Origin: a virus
IMG/VR virus record: IMGVR_UViG_3300045120_000483
Location: 1-64,000 of that record
Direction: 5' to 3' (one strand)
Length of the DNA: 64,000 nt
The notes beneath the pieces are model-generated. The model searched no databases and was not told the DNA's origin. It worked only from the letters and a program-made list of their open reading frames with translations. This document shows positions 1 to 6,971 of the stretch, one piece after another. Position numbers and translations under genes: made by a program. How positions within the stretch are numbered: position 1 is the first letter of the stretch; each line of letters opens with the position of its first letter.

Positions 1-275
1 AAATTGATAAGGAAATTGAGGAAGATCAGGCCAATCCGCAGTATCAGACCCCACCCGGAATGCCACCCGAAGACGGGGGAGATGATCAGGGAGAGGACGG
101 TGGCTCTTCGGTAATGGTAGACCCCAATAACATGGGGAACGTACCACAAGAGCCTATGAACGGGCCGAAAGACGACAAGAAAAATGACAAAAAAGGCGGA
201 AAAGACGCCAAATCTAAGAAGAAAAGTGACAAATCATTCAAATCCGTGGCTCAGCTACTTTCCAAAAATAGTTAA
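1..275 (+). CDS. 20: Portal vertex protein gp20, C-terminal end (partial)
   Basis: The frame is open from the left edge, so this is the tail of a longer gene. About 90 residues are visible: an acidic stretch beginning IDKEIEED, a Pro/Gly/Asp-rich linker, then a Lys-rich tail ending SVAQLLSKNS. Portal proteins of the T4 superfamily often end in an acidic segment of this type. The position fits too, since the T4 head operon runs portal, core proteins, protease, scaffold, capsid, and the last three lie downstream here. The portal forms the DNA entry ring of the capsid. The call rests on context and a weak C-terminal resemblance; another head protein cannot be excluded. Confidence 0.55.
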   Translation, partial: IDKEIEEDQANPQYQTPPGMPPEDGGDDQGEDGGSSVMVDPNNMGNVPQEPMNGPKDDKKNDKKGGKDAKSKKKSDKSFKSVAQLLSKNS

Positions 276-286
276 GTCAGGCTATT

Positions 287-294
287 GATAAATA
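287..294 (+). promoter_or_regulatory. T4-type late promoter box
   Basis: GATAAATA lies 21 nt before the start of the next gene, which has its own AGAGG ribosome site. The same box recurs before most virion genes of this window and resembles the T4 late consensus TATAAATA. Confidence 0.6.
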
Positions 295-315
295 TAGAAA
301 AATAAAGAGGAACCC

Positions 316-1269
316 ATGACACTCCTAGAAGCTAAAAAATCTGAATTTCCTATTGGTTCTAAAGTTGTCACAACTATGGGTGTTCGACGTAAAGGTACAA
401 TTACAAAACCTTTCCATTGGAAACAATCCGATGACGGTACCTATAAAGAACCTGGAAAGGGATATCATCCAGTTCAATGGAGTGATGGAACTAAAGGTTA
501 TCATCACAAACACCACATGAAAATTGAGGAAAACACCGATATGACCCTATTAGAAACCTTCGAAGAATTCCTATCTAACAAAGAATTTGAAACCCTTCAA
601 GAGGCATTTGACACCTTTGTCTCCGAAAATGAGATTTCTGAAGAAGATGCTGAAGCCCTTCAAGATGAGCTTGGAGACCTTGAGGACGAAGATGAGGAAG
701 TATCAGAACCGGAAGAAAATGACGATCCCATGGGCTCCCTTGTGGACCTAGCGGCTACTGAGAAGCCTTCGGAGTTTGCCGGTCTCTTTGCCGAATTGAT
801 GAAGAATAGAGTTGCAGATGCCGTCGCCGATGCCAAATCAGAAATCGCGGACGGTATCATGGAAGGTAAGTCCTGGAAGGGAGAGGAAGGGGCGCGCAAG
901 TCCTGGAAAGATAAGGACAGAGATAGCAAGCGGGCCGGTAAGAAGAAAGACCCGGAAGATGAAGCCAATGAGGAAGTCATTGGCGAAGCTATGACCCGCA
1001 AGCATTTCCAGATGGCGGCTGATACCATCAAGCAGATTGAAGACCCCAAGAAGCGCAAAGAACATGCGGAAATGCACGCAATCACCTTTGCAAAATCCAA
1101 TCCCCGTTTCGATCATCATCGCTTCTATAAGGCTTGTGGAGTAAAGGGCCTTAATGAAGGTAAGTCCGGAGACTCCGAAGATAACAAGAACAAGTTGAAT
1201 GTCTGGAGAACCCGTCAGAACAAGCGGCGGGAGAAGGAAGAAAAGAACGCAGAGAGCGGAGAAGCGTAA
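316..1269 (+). CDS. Putative prohead core / capsid-packaged modular protein
   Basis: 317 residues in the position where T4 has core genes 67/68. Residues about 10-70 look like a small SH3-like domain rich in Gly, His and Lys. A second start-like MTLLE segment follows near residue 76, then a very acidic helical stretch (about 80-145) and a Lys/Glu-rich tail. It contains several matches to the T4 prohead protease rule (L/I-x-E before a small residue), for example LLE/A near the N-terminus, LQE/A and LNE/G. I infer a protein built into the prohead and possibly cut by gp21. The function of the pieces is unknown. It overlaps the next gene by one base (TAATG), showing coupling. Confidence 0.5.
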   Translation: MTLLEAKKSEFPIGSKVVTTMGVRRKGTITKPFHWKQSDDGTYKEPGKGYHPVQWSDGTKGYHHKHHMKIEENTDMTLLETFEEFLSNKEFETLQEAFDTFVSENEISEEDAEALQDELGDLEDEDEEVSEPEENDDPMGSLVDLAATEKPSEFAGLFAELMKNRVADAVADAKSEIADGIMEGKSWKGEEGARKSWKDKDRDSKRAGKKKDPEDEANEEVIGEAMTRKHFQMAADTIKQIEDPKKRKEHAEMHAITFAKSNPRFDHHRFYKACGVKGLNEGKSGDSEDNKNKLNVWRTRQNKRREKEEKNAESGEA

Positions 1270-1688
1270 TGGGAAAGTTCAAGCAGCTTCTTTCCGACAA
1301 TAAGCTATCCGAAGAAGCTTTAGAGGAAGGCCATCATCCTAATATTGAGCGTAGTAAGTTTGCCGGAAGATCAAGTCACATAACACATATAGGTTATGGT
1401 CATAATGATGTCTTTCATATCACTAAGACCAACGGTCCTAAATCCAATTGGTATCAAGCCGTAGGTCAAAAGACCAAGAAGGTTTTTACTGGTAAAGGTC
1501 TAGGAGAAATCTCAAAGAAGCTTAGGGAAGAAGTCAACGAAGCCAAGGTAAAAATTCATCCCGAATTCATGTCTGATCTACTAAAAAGGGGATGGAAAAC
1601 AGACACCATCAAAAAAGCCGACAAAGAGCGAAAACAGTTTGCGGCCGGTAAAAGAGAAATCAATCGTCTAAAGAAACAAGGTAAGTAA
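1269..1688 (+). CDS. Hypothetical basic head-operon protein
   Basis: 139 residues, coupled to the preceding gene by a TAATG overlap. The N-terminal 20 residues are a short acidic segment ending in LEEG, a possible gp21 cleavage site. The middle is a small domain with aromatic and His residues (HITHIGYGHNDVFH), and the end is Lys/Arg-rich. No family was recognised. Short acidic leader plus basic body is the layout of T4 internal proteins that are packaged with DNA, so a packaged protein is a reasonable but unproven idea. Confidence 0.45.
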   Translation: MGKFKQLLSDNKLSEEALEEGHHPNIERSKFAGRSSHITHIGYGHNDVFHITKTNGPKSNWYQAVGQKTKKVFTGKGLGEISKKLREEVNEAKVKIHPEFMSDLLKRGWKTDTIKKADKERKQFAAGKREINRLKKQGK

Positions 1689-1692
1689 AGAA

Positions 1693-2775
1693 ATGGCAAA
1701 GTCCCTGAAGGCAATCACCAAGAGCGATGAGTACGATGATGAAAGCTATTCGGGCTATAAGTCTAACTCCAAGAAATTCGCTGATCTTCATACGGTCGTA
1801 GTCCATCAGATTCCGGGACGGTCCACAGATGCTGGATTTAAGCCGGATATCAAGAAAGCTACTTATCCCCGCGCCGATGAAGATACCATTAATGAAATCA
1901 ATGACTCAGTCAAAGCCCACGAAATCCTGAAGTCCCTGGGTATCAAGAGAGGGGAGAATGTTCATAAACTTCCTCTTTCTCAACTAGGTGCTTTGGCCGA
2001 TGCTGCCCGTAAGCACGGTTATAAGAAGCCCAAGAATGCTAATGGTTCGACCGGAAGGTATTTCCATGACCATCTTCAGAAGGTTGCGGCCAAAAGCCGT
2101 CTAAACGATGAAACTGATCTAAATGAAGGTCATGAAATGTCCCATGAGGCCCATGAACTGGTGCTTTATGCAGACAATGACCATCATCTTCACCGTACCT
2201 CCGAAGAACCTATTGTCAAGAACCTTCGACGTAAACACGCCAAGGGTGTCTATGACTCTGAAAAGGCCAAAAAGCTTTGGGGTTATCATGCGGACAGAGC
2301 CGCCCAAAAGTATGCCAAAGACCATGGTTCAAAGGATCATCCTTGGCATAAGATGTTTCCTCCGTCTGCCCGCAAGCAAGCCGCTGCCCATTGGGAATCT
2401 CAGAAGCGGCATGTGAATGAAGAAGTTCAGATTGATGAACTTAAAGGTATAAATCAGGCAGTTGATCGTCTGACTAAGGAAAATTTCGATCATCCCCAGA
2501 CTGCAATATGTCACCATATTGACGTAAATGATCACAAGGCTGCGGCCAACTGGCATCAAGCCCAGGCTCTACATCATTACTCCGAACATGGTAATTTTCA
2601 GAACTATGCGGATGATACTAAATCCGCCGGGGAAAAAGATTTATTTAATGAATATCAAGGGGCGGCGAATGATCATTTAAGTCTTCATATCAAACATACC
2701 AAATTGGCAAAATTACATAATGAAAAACATCTTAGTAAGGTTCTGGGAGAAGGAAGAATAAAGAATGGCCGATAA
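1693..2775 (+). CDS. Hypothetical modular basic head-operon protein
   Basis: 360 residues, strongly His/Lys-rich, with no recognised enzyme fold. It appears modular: an N-terminal block to about residue 135 ends near a DLNEG site, a His-rich block follows (about 140-245, with the run WGYHADRAAQKYAKDHG), then a segment beginning NEEVQIDELKG, a helical block, and a C-terminal VLGEG site. NEEVQIDEL-type acidic segments are, to my recollection, frequent in T4-like phage head proteins. L-N-E/G and L-G-E/G fit the prohead protease rule. Likely a capsid-internal protein. The last 11 bases overlap the next gene. Confidence 0.45.
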   Translation: MAKSLKAITKSDEYDDESYSGYKSNSKKFADLHTVVVHQIPGRSTDAGFKPDIKKATYPRADEDTINEINDSVKAHEILKSLGIKRGENVHKLPLSQLGALADAARKHGYKKPKNANGSTGRYFHDHLQKVAAKSRLNDETDLNEGHEMSHEAHELVLYADNDHHLHRTSEEPIVKNLRRKHAKGVYDSEKAKKLWGYHADRAAQKYAKDHGSKDHPWHKMFPPSARKQAAAHWESQKRHVNEEVQIDELKGINQAVDRLTKENFDHPQTAICHHIDVNDHKAAANWHQAQALHHYSEHGNFQNYADDTKSAGEKDLFNEYQGAANDHLSLHIKHTKLAKLHNEKHLSKVLGEGRIKNGR

Positions 2776-3511
2776 TGCAAGCGCAACAGCAGGCGATGGT
2801 TCTGTTATTGTCGGCACCGATAAAATTGGGGGTGTTGACTATCAAAGAATTAAAGCCAACTGGGGTCCGGATGGAACAATCAACGATACCGACGTTGCAT
2901 CGGGGATGTCCTTTCCGGTTCAGGTTCGTTCTGCAACCGGATTAATCCCGGTCGGAGAACCCACTGATGCCGCCAATACATCAACAGACACCACTTCCGT
3001 ATCTTTAATTAGCGTCAACAAACAAATCTCATCATCTATTCAGTCCCTGGCGGCTTCAGGAGCGGCGATTAAAACCATTGCAATGACTACCGATACGTCT
3101 CCCTATGCATCAGGTGATTTGGTTGCTGATACCCAACAGCTTGATGCGGCTTTTCGAAAGACCAATGGAACAGGCGTCCTGAACACTCTGACTATTATCG
3201 ATCAAGATGCCCAGGGTGTCGCTCTTTATGTCATGTTTCATTATTCAACAACATCAATGGGTACCGAAAATAATGCTCCCAGTATCTCTGATGCCAACCT
3301 CATCGCCGGACTTCAGGGTATCGTCGCAGTGGCTACAACCGATTATGTCACGATATCAGGCTCTAAAGTTGCTTGTATTCGAAACATTGGCCTGCCTTTG
3401 AAATCCGTCTCAGGAACAGACGATCTTTATATATCTATTGTGAATGGTACCGGGACCCCAACCTTTACGGCAACCGGTCTTTATCTTACTCTAGGTATCT
3501 TGCAGGATTAA
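2765..3511 (+). CDS. Putative virion structural protein
   Basis: 248 residues, Thr/Ser/Ala/Gly-rich with many predicted beta-strands and few charges, as is typical of phage decoration or fibre-attachment proteins. The N-terminus (ATAGDGSVIVGTDKIGG) resembles a kind of phage structural protein found beside tail genes. No catalytic motif is visible. It lies in the late operon between core-like proteins and the esterase/tailspike genes, and its stop overlaps the next start (TAATG). Exact place in the virion is unknown. Confidence 0.5.
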   Translation: MADNASATAGDGSVIVGTDKIGGVDYQRIKANWGPDGTINDTDVASGMSFPVQVRSATGLIPVGEPTDAANTSTDTTSVSLISVNKQISSSIQSLAASGAAIKTIAMTTDTSPYASGDLVADTQQLDAAFRKTNGTGVLNTLTIIDQDAQGVALYVMFHYSTTSMGTENNAPSISDANLIAGLQGIVAVATTDYVTISGSKVACIRNIGLPLKSVSGTDDLYISIVNGTGTPTFTATGLYLTLGILQD

Positions 3512-5310
3512 TGCCTAATTTTATGCATATGCGGATGCGGCCGGTGTTTTTTCGAACAACGACACACGGCAGCGCGATTTATGATGGGTTTGCATCCACA
3601 CGCGGGAATATACCCACAAATCTAAGTGGTATCACTCATGCAAACGTTCGGGCCGGACATTATGCCCGAACTGATATCACTCAATTAAAAATTGTCCTTT
3701 TCAACTATTATGGTATTGGGGAACTAGCTCCGGGAGCGACAATGGGCGTCACCGCCAGCGTCGAATATCCCCGGGGTACATTTACTCAAATCTTATTCAG
3801 TGGGTCTTCGTCTGGAACTGTTCCGGACGGCGGAACATTGTTTTCTGATTATGTCACAATCTCAATTCCAAACGGAGAAAGGTTTTGGATCAGACTACAT
3901 CAGACATGTAGTGCTGGTTTGGTCTATATATCAACTCCTACTTATGTTGATGCCAAAGATTGGATGATGGGAGACGCCTATCAAAATTCTGCAACTGATT
4001 TGACTATGACAGGGGAGATAACCCCTGATGAAGGAACATTAGCATATTATGCAGGGGTTATAGCCCCAATGACCGCTGATTCAGTTCTTGTTCTGGGGGA
4101 TAGCAACGGCATGGGTGTTACCGATGTCCTTGATACAACAGGTAATTTAGGTAGCATCGCCCGATCAATTGGTCCGCAGTTCGGTTATTTCAACGCCTCA
4201 ATGCCGGGGGACACTGCTTCCAACTTTGTCTCTAATCATACTCAAAGAGCCCTTTTAATTCCTTATTGTACCACAGTATATGTCATTTATGGTACCAATG
4301 ATATCTTTGCTTCCGATTCCGCCGCAACTATTGAAGGTCACCTAACTTCGATTTATAGTCTTTGTAGTGGCAAAAGAGTAAAACAAACAACAATCGTTCC
4401 CCGAACAACTGACGTAGTGGATGCCTGGACTACTACGGGAAACCAGACTGTTCTGGCGGGAGAAAGTGTTCGGGCCACTCTGAACAGCGATCTCCGTTCT
4501 ACCTTCGGTCCTCCCGGAGGAATATGTGATATTGCCGCCGCCGTTGAAATTTCAACCAAATGGATTGTATCTCCTGTTATATCAACGACAGATGGCATCC
4601 ATACCAATGCTAATGGTGTGCAGCTTGTTTTAACTAGTAACGCCGTCGATCCATCCCTTACGGGGACCCCCGCAACACCAACCACTGAAACCGGTAGTGC
4701 CTGGGGTGATCACGGAACTAAAATAGATATTGCTACATTGCGGCGGGCCAATGATCTGGCTTATGCCAATACAGCCGGAAACCCCGTAACATCGGTAAGA
4801 GGGGCGACCGGTAATAGTTCTGGTTTGAGGCGGTTCGAAATAGAACTAATGGGTACCCAGCCATCAGGAATGATCCTTGGGATAATGACCGGAACCGCCG
4901 GAAACGGCGCGCCCCTTGATGATTATCCGGGGAATATATCCGATAGTTTTGCTATCATCAGTGGTGATCATTATACATTCGTATCGGGAACTATGTTCAC
5001 TGCTGTCAATTCAACAACCCTAACTTATCTTTGTGGGGATGTATTCGGATGGTATCTAGATTTTACAAATAGGTTTGCATATTTGAGTCGTAATGGTGTT
5101 TTCTGCGTTGGAGCCGGGGGTGTAACTGGCGACCCAACCTCCGGAGCAACGGGCACCGGACATGTTGCTACATGGACTAACGTAACCCCCACCCTGTATC
5201 CCGTAGTAACATTATTTGGTTACCAAACCGGTTTACCGGTCCTTCCCGTCCGACTCCGAACAGCATCATTCTTAATACCGACTGTAGGTAGTTATACGCC
5301 GTGGGGATAA
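3511..5310 (+). CDS. SGNH/GDSL-type esterase virion protein
   Basis: About 599 residues. The start at 3511 was chosen because it overlaps the previous stop (TAATG); the frame stays open further upstream. Residues about 1-180 are a beta-rich module. An SGNH hydrolase domain follows, with block I GDSN (about 196-199), block III GTND (about 260-263) and a block V DGIH pair (Asp about 361, His about 364), giving the Ser-His-Asp set. The C-terminal ~200 residues look like a jelly-roll/SPRY-like lectin fold (FGWYLDF, YLSRNG). Such phage proteins usually remove acetyl groups from surface polysaccharide, and the neighbouring tailspikes support that. Substrate is not readable from sequence. Confidence 0.7.
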   Translation: MPNFMHMRMRPVFFRTTTHGSAIYDGFASTRGNIPTNLSGITHANVRAGHYARTDITQLKIVLFNYYGIGELAPGATMGVTASVEYPRGTFTQILFSGSSSGTVPDGGTLFSDYVTISIPNGERFWIRLHQTCSAGLVYISTPTYVDAKDWMMGDAYQNSATDLTMTGEITPDEGTLAYYAGVIAPMTADSVLVLGDSNGMGVTDVLDTTGNLGSIARSIGPQFGYFNASMPGDTASNFVSNHTQRALLIPYCTTVYVIYGTNDIFASDSAATIEGHLTSIYSLCSGKRVKQTTIVPRTTDVVDAWTTTGNQTVLAGESVRATLNSDLRSTFGPPGGICDIAAAVEISTKWIVSPVISTTDGIHTNANGVQLVLTSNAVDPSLTGTPATPTTETGSAWGDHGTKIDIATLRRANDLAYANTAGNPVTSVRGATGNSSGLRRFEIELMGTQPSGMILGIMTGTAGNGAPLDDYPGNISDSFAIISGDHYTFVSGTMFTAVNSTTLTYLCGDVFGWYLDFTNRFAYLSRNGVFCVGAGGVTGDPTSGATGTGHVATWTNVTPTLYPVVTLFGYQTGLPVLPVRLRTASFLIPTVGSYTPWG

Positions 5311-5324
5311 ATAAGTGATAAATA
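5306..5324 (+). promoter_or_regulatory. Tandem late promoter boxes
   Basis: Two GATAAATA boxes, 5306-5313 (overlapping the esterase stop) and 5317-5324, lie before the gene at 5355. The second leaves a leader of ordinary length. Confidence 0.55.
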
Positions 5325-5354
5325 TCAAAAAGTTAACTTTTAGGACAAATTTAC

Positions 5355-5618
5355 ATGGAATCCATTAAACCCCTTTCAAACGTCGTTACCCTGGGAGCAT
5401 CCGCCAATAACATCTACCTTTCAAAGGTAATTCGGGTGAATAATGCCAATTCTACAGTCGCGGCATTATTAACGATTACTGATGTGGATAATGGTAATGC
5501 CAACACTCAGTGTATTGTCGGACCCCTGGATAAGATCGCCGTCCTCAAAACAGCTAATTCCACCCTGATCAGTAACCTAACCTCTCTAGTTTTTGCATCT
5601 GCTGTCGGCCTAGGTTAG
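5355..5618 (+). CDS. Small virion structural protein, hypothetical
   Basis: 87 residues, nearly uncharged, rich in Asn, Thr, Ala, Val and Leu, so mostly beta. It starts a transcription unit with two late promoter boxes just upstream. Composition resembles the two structural proteins at 43477 and 43798. It may be a small capsid decoration or fibre-adaptor protein; no family was recognised. Confidence 0.5.
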   Translation: MESIKPLSNVVTLGASANNIYLSKVIRVNNANSTVAALLTITDVDNGNANTQCIVGPLDKIAVLKTANSTLISNLTSLVFASAVGLG

Positions 5619-5624
5619 GATTGA

Positions 5625-6968
5625 ATGACTAATATCCCATTTCCAACTTATGCCTTTAAGGCTCTAGGGACAAACACCGCCCGGACTATGCCAGAACGGT
5701 TGGCAGAAGAAAAAAACGTCCTGGATTATGGGGCTGATCCTTCCAGCGCAAACGATTCCACCGTTGCAATTCAAACAGCCATGAATGATGCCGTTTCCTC
5801 CGGGGCGGGAGTATATCTTCCGGTCGGGACATATAAAGTAACGAATACCGTTGGATCAAACTCTGCCCTTCATCTTAATCCCGACGCCGATTTTGGTTTC
5901 TATATGAGAGGCGCGGGCGGTTCAGCCTCTACTATTCTCTCTCAGACATGTACGGGATTTCTTATTGATAGGTCATTGGCCACCCCCAATAATAGTATTG
6001 GTCCCCGGGTATTTGAAAATATGTGTTTTCTAAATTCGGTTGGAGGGGGATTACGTATTGGTTCAAGTAAAGGGGTGGTGGTCCGTAATTGTAGATTTTC
6101 TTGTGCGGGAACCGGCTTGACTACTGAAGATTCCCCCGGAAATTCATCGGAAAACATCGTAATAGACACCTGTAATTTTGCGGCATCTCCCGCTTACCTT
6201 ACATCTACCGGCCTTATAATGGGCGGCAGTGGATCAGTAGTCTGTTCGGATTTTAATGGTATGGGCATCGGAGTGATCCTTTACGGGAAGGGTATCTCCC
6301 TAAATGGTAATCGTTGTGAAAGATGTGATGTGGCCTTTAAACTTGGTGTTGATTCGGCAAACACCGATCAAGGATTACATGGTTTTCTTCTTACTGCCCA
6401 AGAAATGGAAGGTCTTGTCACTTTTGTTGATATTATCGGTACAATGACAGGCTTCACCATTGGACCTCTGGGTTGTACCGGTCATGATATAGGTAACTCC
6501 GGTTTGGGTGGTTTCGAAGAAAATAGTCAATATGGAGTTAGAATCAGAGCAAATAAAGCCTACTATGGTGAATTTGTAGCTACGGGCTCAACCCAATTTA
6601 TGGATATTGGGGGTATCTATATGGAGGATTATGCAGCCACCGGTCTTGGAAAGCGATCATACATAACATTCAGTTCTTGTAATCCTAGTGTTGGGTTCGG
6701 GGGAGGAGTTCCCTGGCGTATTCCAACGGCTTCGGGTTGGCCCCGTCTCATTGAATGTAGTGCTATCGATTCGTCACAAATGGCCCCTTATGGTACCCGT
6801 TATACTTATAGCGGATTGCCGACCGGAGGTGATGTATTAGAAGGAGATGAATTCGATATATCCGATGGAAATAATGGAACAATTGGAGGTACCGTTACGG
6901 CGGGAGGGGGGTCCAATCGAATTAGAGTACGATGGAACGGTACTAACTGGATTTGTCTCCCGGGATAA
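5625..6968 (+). CDS. Tailspike, pectate-lyase-type beta-helix
   Basis: 447 residues. After a short N-terminal segment (PFPTYAF...ARTMPERLAE) comes the hallmark of the pectate lyase superfamily beta-helix, VLDYGADPSSANDST followed by AIQTAMNDA and GVYLPVGTYKV. The body shows repeated short strands with Gly, Asn and Cys, as in right-handed parallel beta-helices. The N-terminus resembles that of the next gene, so both probably use the same anchor on the virion. Proteins of this kind bind and often cut capsule or O-antigen. The active site cannot be assigned. Confidence 0.7.
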   Translation: MTNIPFPTYAFKALGTNTARTMPERLAEEKNVLDYGADPSSANDSTVAIQTAMNDAVSSGAGVYLPVGTYKVTNTVGSNSALHLNPDADFGFYMRGAGGSASTILSQTCTGFLIDRSLATPNNSIGPRVFENMCFLNSVGGGLRIGSSKGVVVRNCRFSCAGTGLTTEDSPGNSSENIVIDTCNFAASPAYLTSTGLIMGGSGSVVCSDFNGMGIGVILYGKGISLNGNRCERCDVAFKLGVDSANTDQGLHGFLLTAQEMEGLVTFVDIIGTMTGFTIGPLGCTGHDIGNSGLGGFEENSQYGVRIRANKAYYGEFVATGSTQFMDIGGIYMEDYAATGLGKRSYITFSSCNPSVGFGGGVPWRIPTASGWPRLIECSAIDSSQMAPYGTRYTYSGLPTGGDVLEGDEFDISDGNNGTIGGTVTAGGGSNRIRVRWNGTNWICLPG

Positions 6969-6971
6969 TAG

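Noticed and set aside
660-1100. 146-codon frame on the minus strand and several others in the head operon
   Set aside because: They lie over coherent plus-strand genes with overlaps and promoter boxes; compositions look like reverse translations of acidic proteins.
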